Notes: a model not told the origin generated them from the sequence alone. Positions 1 through 7,355 are shown, counted from the first letter of the stretch. The stretch: DNA of 15,163 bases from HK-STAS-PATE-2 sp035906575 (GCA_035906575.1 JAMIEW010000057.1:1-15163); one strand, 5' to 3'. A program made the numbers and translations.

Positions 1-585
1 GGTGCGCCGTTAGGGTGGTTTGGTGCTTTAGCGAGCTCAGGCATTGGCCTCGTTTATTTATTGATCAAAACGTCTGAATATCGCGCTGCGCGTTTTATGA
101 CGTTTTTGCATCCAGAACTTGATCCTCAAGGTATTGGGTATCATATCAATCAGGCCATGCTCGCTATCGGTTCTGGCGGTTGGTTTGGCGTGGGGTATGG
201 CAAGTCACGTCAAAAGTATCTCTATCTTCCTGCTGTTGAGTCTGACTCTATTTTTGCTGTTATGGCTGAAGAGTTGGGTTTGATTTTTTGCAGTTTAATC
301 TTGGCCGCGATCGGTGTTGTTGTTTGGCGTTGTTTTCAAATCTCAAAACAGTCAACTGATAGTTTCGCGAAGTATCTGGCCGCGGGCGTTGGGATCTGGA
401 TCGCTCTTCAAACCATCATTAATATCTTCTCGATGCTTGGCCTCATGCCAATGACGGGTGTGACATTACCGTTTATCTCCTATGGCGGTACGTCATTGAC
501 GGTTTTGCTTGCGGCAATTGGTCTGGTAGCATCCCTGCCAAGAACGTCATCGCGTGGTAGCGATGTGTTAAGAAAACGTCTATGA
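1..585 (+). CDS. ftsW: Lipid II polymerase FtsW (SEDS family), C-terminal part, cut by window start
   Basis: The reading frame is open from base 1, so the gene begins upstream of the window; 194 residues are visible. FtsW is a polytopic membrane glycosyltransferase that polymerises lipid II into glycan strands at the division site with a partner class B PBP. The SEDS hallmarks are clear: LPAVESDSIFAVMAEELG (the family's loop before a late membrane helix) and TGVTLPFISYGGTSL near the C-terminus, separated by hydrophobic helices. The protein ends in a short basic tail (LRKRL). Its TGA stop overlaps the murG ATG by 4 bases, indicating translational coupling. RodA, the elongation paralogue, shares these motifs; adjacency to murG, as in the dcw cluster, favours FtsW. 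Family assignment is very sure, the FtsW versus RodA choice less so. Confidence 0.93.
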   Translation, partial: GAPLGWFGALASSGIGLVYLLIKTSEYRAARFMTFLHPELDPQGIGYHINQAMLAIGSGGWFGVGYGKSRQKYLYLPAVESDSIFAVMAEELGLIFCSLILAAIGVVVWRCFQISKQSTDSFAKYLAAGVGIWIALQTIINIFSMLGLMPMTGVTLPFISYGGTSLTVLLAAIGLVASLPRTSSRGSDVLRKRL

Positions 586-1640
586 AATACGCCTTTGTTG
601 GTGGGGGGACCATGGGTCCGGTAACACCGTTGATTGCGGTGTATCAAACGTTGCGTGCACGCCATGCTGATGCGGCGTTTTGTTGGTTGGGGACGGAGGC
701 TGGTCCTGAAAAGCCGGTCATTCAAGCACTAGACGTACCATTTTTTGCGATCCCGGTCGCAAAGCTCCCGAGATATCCGTCTATACGTTGGTTCACCTGG
801 CCAAAAGATATCTATCGCGCCTATATTGAGGCAAGACGTATTCTGATTCTAGAACGCCCAGATATGGTGATTGGTGCAGGTGGTTTTACCGCGTTTCCTG
901 TTGCTGTTGCAGCAAAGCGATTAAAGATCCCGGTTGTTTTGCATCAGCTTGATGTGTTACCTGGCTTGACGAATAGACTCGTAGCGCCTTTCGCGAGCTT
1001 GATTACATCGTCGTTTGCCTACGACTCATCACCGTTTATTGGCTCGAATACCGTTCAGGTCATTGCGACGCCCGTGCGTTTTGCGAGTGATCGTCCAACA
1101 CGTGAAGCAGCGGCTCAGGTTTTTGGTCTTGATCCTGTAAAGCCCATCGTTCTTATCGTTGGCGGCGGTACCGGGGCGCAAGCGCTCAATGAAGCTTTTC
1201 TCGCAAAGCAAGATACGTGGTTTAAAGAGATGCAAGTCATTCACGTTTCGGGCAAAGGTAAAAAAGCGGCAGAGTCATCGTATGAATTTTTGGACGCTGA
1301 GCGCATGTTAGCCGCCTATGCTGCCGCCGACGTCATCGTGACACGTGCTGGGCTCGGAGCATTGTCTGAGATCGTGGCGATGCAAAAACCTTGCGTTATT
1401 GTACCGATCCCATCTACTCAGCAAGAAGCAAATGCAAAAGCCTTTGCAGATGCTGATGCGGCGATTGTTCTTGATCAACGAGATCCGGGCTTTGCCTCGA
1501 TGTTGCATGCTTGTGTTCTTGCACTTGTGCAAAGACCTGCTGAAGCAAAAAAGCTTGTCGCTCAATATCAATCTGTGATGACGACCGATGGCGGCAATGC
1601 ATTCGCTGATAAGCTTGAACAACTCGGCCACTCACTATGA
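582..1640 (+). CDS. murG: MurG-like UDP-GlcNAc transferase (GT28), with altered substrate-pocket motifs
   Basis: 352 residues, close to the usual MurG length. MurG adds GlcNAc to lipid I on the inner membrane face to make lipid II. The GT-B/GT28 layout is visible: N-terminal glycine-rich loop GGGTMGPVTP (residues 7-16), VIGAGGFTAFP near 97-106, HQLDVLPGLTN (121-131), second glycine-rich loop GGGTGAQALNE (194-204), and donor-side RAGLGALSEI (255-264) followed by STQQEANAKAF (278-288). Against the classical enzyme, the histidine of the GGTGGH loop is proline (P13) and HEQN has become HQLD. The segment between the second glycine loop and the AAYAAADV stretch is also short. Divergent MurG proteins of this kind occur, from memory, in candidate-phylum bacteria. 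The gene is coupled to both neighbours by 4-base ATGA overlaps. No Shine-Dalgarno is seen. A different acceptor is possible, but ftsW next door favours peptidoglycan. Confidence 0.88.
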   Translation: MKYAFVGGGTMGPVTPLIAVYQTLRARHADAAFCWLGTEAGPEKPVIQALDVPFFAIPVAKLPRYPSIRWFTWPKDIYRAYIEARRILILERPDMVIGAGGFTAFPVAVAAKRLKIPVVLHQLDVLPGLTNRLVAPFASLITSSFAYDSSPFIGSNTVQVIATPVRFASDRPTREAAAQVFGLDPVKPIVLIVGGGTGAQALNEAFLAKQDTWFKEMQVIHVSGKGKKAAESSYEFLDAERMLAAYAAADVIVTRAGLGALSEIVAMQKPCVIVPIPSTQQEANAKAFADADAAIVLDQRDPGFASMLHACVLALVQRPAEAKKLVAQYQSVMTTDGGNAFADKLEQLGHSL

Positions 1641-2701
1641 TCACCCTCTCCCAATTCAAAACCACTTTTGATGATAAGCTTGAACGTTTTTTGGATGAAA
1701 AAATCCGCAGCGTCAAAAAACAAGCGGATGATCAAACGCTGAACGAGCTTTTTGCGCATACGCGTCGCATTATTTTGGGTGGCGGTAAGCGCGTCCGCCC
1801 ATATATGGCGGCTCTTATGTATGAGGCTTGTGGCGGCAAGCTCACGCCATCGGTTTGGCGGGTGTTGCTTGGCATTGAATTGTTTCATACGTTTGCGTTG
1901 ATGCACGACGATATCATGGATATGGGTACGGACCGACACGGATTGCCTACCTTACACGTATTTGCAAAAACCTCCTTTAAAAAACAAAAACGCATTGGTG
2001 ATATCGCACATATCGGCAACTCTCACGCGATCTTGATTGGTGACATGCTCTTTGTGTGGGCAAATGAATGTTTCATGGACCAGCCAAAGCTTGATAAACG
2101 CGTTTTGTTTGCCTTGCAACGAGTGTATGCCGAGATGAATCAAGAGGTGATGCTAGGTCAAATGCTCGATGTAGACGGCATGACGCGCACCACGGTTGAC
2201 GACAAGCAGGTTCTCACGAAGACGTCGATGAAAACGGCTGGCTACACCTTTGTTCAGCCATTGCGAATGGGTTGGGCACTAGCAGGCTCGCCAAAAGCGT
2301 TTTCGGGTTTTGCCGAATCATTTGGAAGACCGCTCGGCATCGCTTTTCAGATTCAAGATGATCTTTTGGATTTAACCGGCACCGTAAAGACATTAGGTAA
2401 GCAGCCATTTTCAGATTTGCGTGAAGGACAGCACACGCTCTTTACGCAGCATATTTTGAAGCATGGTAATGCAAAACAAAAAACGATGTTGAAGAATATT
2501 TTGCGTTCTACCGTGAATGAAAAACAGGCAAAAGTGGTTCATGCATTATTTGAAGAAAGCGGTGCCTTCGAAGATGTGGCAAAAGTGATGAACGGCTATT
2601 TCAAAAAAGCAGAAAAAGCCATCACAGGATCTACGTTTACAGAGAAGCAGAAACAAGGCTTTTTAGCGCTTTACGAAAAAGTCTGTTCACGTACCAGTTA
2701 G
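1637..2701 (+). CDS. crtE: Polyprenyl diphosphate synthase, probably geranylgeranyl diphosphate synthase (crtE/idsA-like)
   Basis: 354 residues of the trans-isoprenyl diphosphate synthase family, which condenses IPP onto allylic diphosphates in a Mg-dependent reaction. Visible motifs: GGGKRVRP (48-55), the first Asp-rich motif DDIMD (91-95) in LMHDDIMDMGTDRHGLPTLH, KTSMKTAGYTF (196-206), and the second Asp-rich motif DDLLD (241-245) in FQIQDDLLDLTG. The first motif has no two-residue insertion and the residue five positions before it is aromatic (F86). That pattern is known from archaeal-type (type I) GGPP synthases and differs from bacterial FPP synthases, which carry the insertion. A C20 product fits the phytoene synthase encoded 1 base downstream. 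The ATG overlaps the murG TGA by 4 bases. A longer-chain product for the cell-wall lipid carrier cannot be excluded, given the murG neighbour. Confidence 0.9.
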   Translation: MITLSQFKTTFDDKLERFLDEKIRSVKKQADDQTLNELFAHTRRIILGGGKRVRPYMAALMYEACGGKLTPSVWRVLLGIELFHTFALMHDDIMDMGTDRHGLPTLHVFAKTSFKKQKRIGDIAHIGNSHAILIGDMLFVWANECFMDQPKLDKRVLFALQRVYAEMNQEVMLGQMLDVDGMTRTTVDDKQVLTKTSMKTAGYTFVQPLRMGWALAGSPKAFSGFAESFGRPLGIAFQIQDDLLDLTGTVKTLGKQPFSDLREGQHTLFTQHILKHGNAKQKTMLKNILRSTVNEKQAKVVHALFEESGAFEDVAKVMNGYFKKAEKAITGSTFTEKQKQGFLALYEKVCSRTS

Positions 2702-2702
2702 T

Positions 2703-3560
2703 ATGACGTTAGATCAGGCCTACAGAGAATGCGCGCGCATTCAGCAAAAGCATGGCAAAAGCTATTATTTTGCCACACGTTTTTTTGATAAAGAGCAGCG
2801 CAATGCCGTAAACGCGCTTTATGCGTTTTTTCGTTTACCTGATGAAATGGTAGATCGTGAATCGCTCGAGAATGCCTCACAAAGCCTAGATAAATGGGAG
2901 GCTGACTGGAAAGCTGTTATAGCTGGCGCCGAAACGTCTCATCCTGTGTTGATGGCCGCAAAAGATGTGTTTGACCGTTACCAGATCCCTGCTCAATACG
3001 CTTCTGATTTTTTGGAGGCGATGAGACAGGATTTAAGCAAGACGCGATATGCAAATTATGACGAGCTACGCGGATATATGTTTGGTTCAGCAGCCGTTGT
3101 GGGCTTAATGCTGACGCATATTATCGGCTGGGATAAGACATCAAGCGCGGATGCAGTACGAGGGCCTGCAACGGCGCTCGGCGAAGCTATGCAGCTCACA
3201 AACTTTTTGCGCGATATCGGCGAAGATTATCGCGATCGTGGACGTATCTATCTACCGCAAGATGAATTAGTGCATTTTGGACTAACGGACACTGATATCG
3301 CAAATGGTATTGTGACACCGACATTCGTCGAGATGATGAAATGGCAAATTGCCCGCGCAAACGCTCTCTACGAAGAGGCAAATGAAGGGATTAAACTTTT
3401 GAATAGCAAAGGACGTTTTCCTGTGCGTTTAGCGAGTGATCTTTATCGGTTTATTTTGGATAAAATTGAACAAAATCACTATGATGTGTTTACAAAACGT
3501 GCGAGTACGTCATTTGTCGAAAAAGTTAAAACGATCCCGCTCTCAATGATTTATGCCTAA
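2703..3560 (+). CDS. crtB: Phytoene synthase CrtB
   Basis: 285 residues, typical for bacterial CrtB. It joins two GGPP molecules head to head into 15-cis-phytoene, the first committed carotenoid step. Both Asp motifs are present: D47-x3-D51 in RLPDEMVD and D171-x3-D175 in LTNFLRDIGEDYRDRGRIYL, which is close to the squalene/phytoene synthase signature. The N-terminal YYFATRFF...NALYAFFR stretch and FGSAAVVGLML (117-127) also fit. A squalene synthase (HpnC/D type) is the main alternative; the crtI gene overlapping the 3' end makes phytoene synthase far more likely. The gene starts 1 base after the upstream stop and its last 8 bases overlap crtI in another frame. There is no recognisable Shine-Dalgarno, so reinitiation after the upstream gene is likely. 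Confidence 0.95.
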   Translation: MTLDQAYRECARIQQKHGKSYYFATRFFDKEQRNAVNALYAFFRLPDEMVDRESLENASQSLDKWEADWKAVIAGAETSHPVLMAAKDVFDRYQIPAQYASDFLEAMRQDLSKTRYANYDELRGYMFGSAAVVGLMLTHIIGWDKTSSADAVRGPATALGEAMQLTNFLRDIGEDYRDRGRIYLPQDELVHFGLTDTDIANGIVTPTFVEMMKWQIARANALYEEANEGIKLLNSKGRFPVRLASDLYRFILDKIEQNHYDVFTKRASTSFVEKVKTIPLSMIYA

Positions 3561-5076
3561 ACATGTTGTTATTATTGGCTCTGGACTCGGCGGTTTAGCG
3601 ACCGCAGCGTATTTAGCAAAAGCTGGGCTTAAGGTCACGGTTTTTGAAAAAAATGAGCAATTGGGCGGACGAGCTAGCATGCTTGAAAAAGACGGCTTTC
3701 GTTTTGATATGGGGCCTTCGTGGTATTTAATGCCGGATATCTTTAAGCATGCCTTTGACTTGCTTGGAGAAAAGATCGAGGATCATTTGGATTTAGTTAA
3801 GCTCAACCCGTCGTATCGCGTCTATTTTAAAGATGAAAATATCAAACCCGTAGATCTTCGTTCAATCGTTGATGAAGACAAAAAGATCTACGAAGGACTT
3901 GAGGCGGGTTCTGCGGCAAAACTCGATGAGTATTTAGAGCGTTCAAAATATCAATACGAAGTCTCAAAGAAAGACTTTCTGTACGGCAATATTGATTCGC
4001 CGTTAGACTTTTTTACGCCTCGACTGATGATTGAAGGTACCAAGCTTTCGGTATTTCAAACCATGGACAAGTATGTGAAGCGTTGGTTCTCGACTGCGGC
4101 TGTTCAGAAGCTTTTGCAATATCCGCTCGTGTTTTTGGGTAATTCGCCGTATAACGCACCGGCGATTTATAGCATGATGACCCATATTGATACGGAGCTA
4201 GGAGTCTTTTATCCAAAAGGTGGGATCTATGAAATCACGAAAGCGCTCGTTGCTATTGGCAAGAAGTACGGAGTCACGTATCACGCGAACGCAGAAGCAA
4301 AACGGATCTTGGTCGAGGGCAAGCAAACAAAAGGTATTCAGTTGTCATCGGGAGAAGTGATAAATGCCGACATCGTTGTTTCAAATGCCGATCTCGAATG
4401 GACAGATCGTGTTTTGCTCGGCGAGGAACAACGCGTTCATTCAGATGGTTATTGGAAGAAGCGCGTGCTCGCGCCATCGGCATTCATTGCCTATCTCGGC
4501 ATCAAAGGGCGCGTTCAAGGCCTAGAACACCATACCTTGGTATTCGCAAAAGATTGGAAGGAGAACTTTCGCCAAATCTTTGACCAGCCGCAATGGCCAA
4601 CCGACCCGTCGTTTTATGTCTGTACGCCTTCAAAAACGGACGCTTCGGTAGCTCCAGCTGATCATGAAAACCTCTTTATTCTTGTACCAGTAGCAGCGGG
4701 GTTAGATGATTCGCTTGAGCAGCGCGAAGCCTATTTGAAAAAGATACTCACGACCATTGAAGAGCAAACGGGTGAAAAAGATCTAGCTGATCGCGTTGTG
4801 GTGAAAGAGCTCTTTAGCGTACGTGATTTTGAAAAACGATATAATAGTTACCGTGGTACCGCTCTTGGTCTTGCGCATACACTATTTCAAACGGCATGGT
4901 TCCGTCCAAAGACCAAGCATCCAAAAATCGGTAATCTCTTTTTCGTTGGTGCGGGCGCTCAGCCGGGTATTGGTATGCCGATGGTGCTGATTAGTGCCGA
5001 GCTTATCGTAAAGCGTTTAATGAAAAACAACACAATGCAGGCATTGCCTGCATTGCCTGATTTATCGGATCTTTAA
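3553..5076 (+). CDS. crtI: Phytoene desaturase CrtI
   Basis: 507 residues, the usual size of CrtI. This FAD-dependent, membrane-associated enzyme introduces double bonds into phytoene, commonly to lycopene. The N-terminal Rossmann fold reads VVIIGSGLGGLATAAYLAKA (5-24), followed by VFEKNEQLGGRAS and GFRFDMGPSWYLMPDIF, all typical of CrtI. The C-terminal FAD-binding signature is FFVGAGAQPGIGMPMVLISA (463-482). The start overlaps crtB by 8 bases, so the two are probably translationally coupled. The last residues, ALPALPDLSDL, are encoded by a 9-base tandem repeat. The gene converges with the UbiA-like gene and the two stop codons overlap. The number of desaturations (neurosporene or lycopene as end product) cannot be read from the sequence. 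Related desaturases such as CrtD or CrtN are less likely beside crtE and crtB. Confidence 0.94.
   Translation: MPKHVVIIGSGLGGLATAAYLAKAGLKVTVFEKNEQLGGRASMLEKDGFRFDMGPSWYLMPDIFKHAFDLLGEKIEDHLDLVKLNPSYRVYFKDENIKPVDLRSIVDEDKKIYEGLEAGSAAKLDEYLERSKYQYEVSKKDFLYGNIDSPLDFFTPRLMIEGTKLSVFQTMDKYVKRWFSTAAVQKLLQYPLVFLGNSPYNAPAIYSMMTHIDTELGVFYPKGGIYEITKALVAIGKKYGVTYHANAEAKRILVEGKQTKGIQLSSGEVINADIVVSNADLEWTDRVLLGEEQRVHSDGYWKKRVLAPSAFIAYLGIKGRVQGLEHHTLVFAKDWKENFRQIFDQPQWPTDPSFYVCTPSKTDASVAPADHENLFILVPVAAGLDDSLEQREAYLKKILTTIEEQTGEKDLADRVVVKELFSVRDFEKRYNSYRGTALGLAHTLFQTAWFRPKTKHPKIGNLFFVGAGAQPGIGMPMVLISAELIVKRLMKNNTMQALPALPDLSDL
5037..5059. repeat. Short palindrome and 9-base tandem repeat at the crtI 3' end
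   Basis: GCAGGC (5037-5042), ATT, GCCTGC (5046-5051) is a perfect 6-bp inverted repeat. CATTGCCTG occurs twice in tandem at 5042-5050 and 5051-5059 and encodes the Leu-Pro-Ala repeat at the CrtI C-terminus. Read on the minus strand, the hairpin is followed about 9 bases later by five T residues, so it might act as a weak terminator for the converging UbiA-like gene. The stem is short and lies inside a coding region, so this role is uncertain. Confidence 0.35.
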
Positions 5077-5903
5077 CGCAAGAACGCAGCGACAAAGAAG
5101 AGTAGCATCCCAAGGAGGGTATTTATAGCAGGAAAGCGCTTATAATTTTCGGTGAGCTTTGCCTCACCACCTTTATAGCTCTTAGCCATCATAAAGACAT
5201 AGGCGATACCCGCAACAAGGCCAAAGAGGGGAGAATGCGGGATAACGAGCAAGGCTGCGGCGGCATAGAAAAAGAGACAGAGCAGTACGGTGCGCTTCCA
5301 TCCGAGTTTTGTGGCGATCGTTTGTAGGCCGGCTTTGGTATCGGCTTCGATGTCTGGCGCAGCGCTATAGGCATGCATCGCTATGCACCAGAGTCCGGCA
5401 GCAAGTAAGAGATCTGGACTCCAAAGCGTCCCACCGCCTAAGGCATAGGCAAAGAGACCAGGTAACGCATACAAAATATTCGATAAACTATCGAAGAATG
5501 GTCGAATCTTAAAACGAAGTGGCGGCGATGAGTAGAAGAGTCCCAAGAAAAAGAATCCGATAATGATCGCAGTTGGCAAGGTTGGTAGCCAAGGGATCAA
5601 GAAGAAAAATGGCGCATGTGAAATCGCAATCAAGATACCGATAAGATTGCGGCGATCTGGTGGCACAAGGGTTTCGTAGCCCTGTTTTTTGGCGTTCAAG
5701 ACATCGGTATCGTAGTCAAAGCAGTCATTGAATCCGTAAATAAAGATATTTGCCGGATAGGTGAAGTATAAAAGCCAAGGCCAAAGCTGCCATGGCACAA
5801 TACCGGTTTGACGGTAGAGCAGAGCGCATCCGATCAAGAACGGCCCAAGAAGATAGATCCAAAAGCGTGGTCTCGAAACCTTAAGCCAGAAGGGGAGTGT
5901 CAT
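5073..5903 (-). CDS. UbiA-family prenyltransferase, lycopene elongase-like
   Basis: 276 residues from the ATG at 5903; an in-frame TTG at 5909 would add two residues and is less likely. UbiA enzymes are multi-helix membrane proteins that transfer prenyl groups using two Asp-rich motifs. Both are present: N59-D60-x2-D63-x3-D67 in NDCFDYDTDVLNAKK, and D184-x3-D188 in AAPDIEADTKAGLQTIATKL. The N-terminal SRPRFWIYLLGPFLIG and YPANIFIYGFND recall, from memory, the haloarchaeal and actinobacterial carotenoid branch (LyeJ, CrtEb), which adds dimethylallyl units to the ends of lycopene to make C45/C50 carotenoids. Hydrophobic helices fill the rest. Position opposite crtE-crtB-crtI supports a carotenoid substrate. 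It converges on crtI with a 4-base overlap and diverges from the photolyase across 36 bases. Other UbiA roles (quinone, chlorophyll or archaeal-type lipid synthesis) remain possible. Confidence 0.82.
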   Translation of the reverse strand: MTLPFWLKVSRPRFWIYLLGPFLIGCALLYRQTGIVPWQLWPWLLYFTYPANIFIYGFNDCFDYDTDVLNAKKQGYETLVPPDRRNLIGILIAISHAPFFFLIPWLPTLPTAIIIGFFFLGLFYSSPPLRFKIRPFFDSLSNILYALPGLFAYALGGGTLWSPDLLLAAGLWCIAMHAYSAAPDIEADTKAGLQTIATKLGWKRTVLLCLFFYAAAALLVIPHSPLFGLVAGIAYVFMMAKSYKGGEAKLTENYKRFPAINTLLGMLLFFVAAFLR

Positions 5904-5931
5904 GGCCAAAGCGTAGCATGTTGGGTATTCT
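5903..5931 (+). promoter_or_regulatory. Candidate photolyase promoter
   Basis: TGGCCA (5903-5908), a 17-base spacer, then TATTCT (5926-5931), 8 bases before the photolyase ATG at 5940. This would give an mRNA with almost no leader. The match to consensus is moderate. It shares the 36-base gap with whatever promoter drives the divergent UbiA-like gene; on the minus strand TACGCT (5915-5910) sits 6 bases before that ATG but is a poor -10. Confidence 0.4.
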
Positions 5932-5939
5932 TTTGTCTT

Positions 5940-7307
5940 ATGAGCCTTGATCCGCGCCGTTTACGTACGCTGAACCACCATCCATACCAAAAAGGCGCCA
6001 TCGCCTATTGGATGAACCGTGAGATGCGACTTGAGGATAATTGGGCGCTATTGGCGGCTCAAGACTGGGCGGTACGTGAAGAGGTGGTATTGCACATTGT
6101 CTATAATTTAGACCCTGAATTTTTAGTTGGAGGTCGTCGCCAGCTTGAATTTAAGCTCGGTGCTCTTGAGGAGCTTGCAGATGATTGTCGGAAAAAGGGG
6201 ATTGGCTTTTCATTGCTCGTTGGACCAAAAACGGAGCAAGATCTTATTAACTGGACGAAGAAGCAAAAGATCGGCGGCCTCGTCACGGATTTTGCGCCTT
6301 TGCGATTACAGCAGAAATGGTTGAAAACTGTCGTAAAAGCACTCGAGATCCCAATCATTGAAGTCGATGCGCATAATATCGTGCCGTGTTGGATCGCCTC
6401 TGATAAGGCAGAATATGGGGCGTACACCATTCGTCCAAAAATCAAAAAACAGCTGAAAGAATTTCTCACGGATTTTCCTACGCTAAAAAAACATCCGATC
6501 GCTACCAAATCACCGGTGATCAAATGGTCGTCATTACGTAAGGTGTTTAGTGGCAAAGAAATCGAACCTGTGACTTGGATAAAAGCAGGGGAGAAGGCCG
6601 CGCAAAAAGCGCTACACGGTTTTATTGCGCATGAACTGAATGGGTATGATGAAGGCCGTAATGACCCAAATGCTCAGGCGCAGTCTGATTTATCACCGTA
6701 TTTTCATTATGGCATGTTGAGTCCGCAGCGGGCGGCGTATGAGGTGATGAAGGCGGCGGCTCCGTCAAAAGACAAAGAAGCGTATCTTGAAGAGCTGATT
6801 ATTCGTCGTGAATTGTCAGATAATTTTTGCTATTACCATCCTCGTGATTATGACGAGGTTGGATGTTTTCCGGATTGGTCCAAAGAAGATATTGCCAAGC
6901 ATCGCAAAGACAAACGGGACTTTGTGTATACGTTGAAACAATTTGAACAGGCAAAAACGCATGATGATTTGTGGAATGCCGCGCAGTTAGAGATGGTGAT
7001 GCACGGCAAGATGCATGGGTATATGCGTATGTATTGGGCTAAGAAGATTCTTGAGTGGAGTGCATCGGTAGAAGAGGCGATGAAGATTGCGATCACGCTT
7101 AATGACCGGTATGAGTTGGATGGCCGTGACCCTAATGGCTATGCCGGGATCGCTTGGTCGATGGGCGGTGTGCATGATCGTCCTTGGTCGCGCCGCAAGG
7201 TCTATGGACGCGTGCGTTACATGAATCGCAATGGCTGTGAACGTAAGTTCGATGTTGACGCGTATATCGCCCGCTGGCTTGGTAAAGGGCAGGCAAAGCT
7301 CGTTTAA
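5940..7307 (+). CDS. phr: Class II CPD photolyase
   Basis: 455 residues from the ATG at 5940. The frame stays open further upstream, but that stretch lies antisense to the UbiA-like gene and has no photolyase homology that I recognise. The enzyme uses FADH- and near-UV/blue light to split cyclobutane pyrimidine dimers in DNA. The N-terminal photolyase domain starts at AIAYWMNREMRLEDNWALL (20-38). The FAD-binding helical domain carries class II hallmarks: IIRRELSDNFCYYHP (287-301), KTHDDLWNAAQLEMVMHGKM (339-358), HGYMRMYWAKKILEW (359-373), LNDRYELDGRDPNGYAGIAW (387-406) and RYMNRNGCERKFDV (426-439). The C-terminal half is strongly conserved, so class II is a confident call. It lies beside the carotenoid genes, which suggests a shared photoprotective role. 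It has no clear terminator of its own and may read into the tRNA unit. Confidence 0.95.
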   Translation: MSLDPRRLRTLNHHPYQKGAIAYWMNREMRLEDNWALLAAQDWAVREEVVLHIVYNLDPEFLVGGRRQLEFKLGALEELADDCRKKGIGFSLLVGPKTEQDLINWTKKQKIGGLVTDFAPLRLQQKWLKTVVKALEIPIIEVDAHNIVPCWIASDKAEYGAYTIRPKIKKQLKEFLTDFPTLKKHPIATKSPVIKWSSLRKVFSGKEIEPVTWIKAGEKAAQKALHGFIAHELNGYDEGRNDPNAQAQSDLSPYFHYGMLSPQRAAYEVMKAAAPSKDKEAYLEELIIRRELSDNFCYYHPRDYDEVGCFPDWSKEDIAKHRKDKRDFVYTLKQFEQAKTHDDLWNAAQLEMVMHGKMHGYMRMYWAKKILEWSASVEEAMKIAITLNDRYELDGRDPNGYAGIAWSMGGVHDRPWSRRKVYGRVRYMNRNGCERKFDVDAYIARWLGKGQAKLV

Positions 7308-7311
7308 CGTA

Positions 7312-7339
7312 TTGCATTTTTTGGCCGGTTTAGTATAAT
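7312..7339 (+). promoter_or_regulatory. Promoter of tRNA-Lys
   Basis: TTGCAT (7312-7317), 16-base spacer, TATAAT (7334-7339), a perfect -10 hexamer. The mature tRNA begins 16 bases after the -10 box, leaving a short 5' leader for RNase P. The -10 box sits in the centre of a 7-bp inverted repeat. Confidence 0.7.
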
Positions 7340-7346
7340 CCGGCCA
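7322..7346. repeat. Inverted repeat flanking the tRNA promoter -10 box
   Basis: TGGCCGG (7322-7328) and CCGGCCA (7340-7346) are perfect inverted arms around an 11-base centre that contains TATAAT. It is not a normal intrinsic terminator, because no T-run follows the stem on either strand. It could be an operator for a dimeric DNA-binding protein or a cruciform/hairpin at the end of the photolyase transcript. Confidence 0.5.
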
Positions 7347-7355
7347 CCAAATCAC

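Noticed and set aside
5808..5939. Upstream in-frame extension of the photolyase from base 5808
   Set aside because: This segment is antisense to the start of the UbiA-like gene and carries no photolyase motifs; ATG 5940 begins right before the expected N-terminus.
6101..6556. Long minus-strand open frame of 151 codons opposite the photolyase
   Set aside because: It is a shadow of a clear class II photolyase gene and its product has no recognisable domain or low-complexity-free membrane pattern of its own.
7322..7346. The GGCCGG inverted repeat as the photolyase terminator
   Set aside because: No T-run follows the stem; the T stretch lies before it and A residues follow, so intrinsic termination is unlikely.
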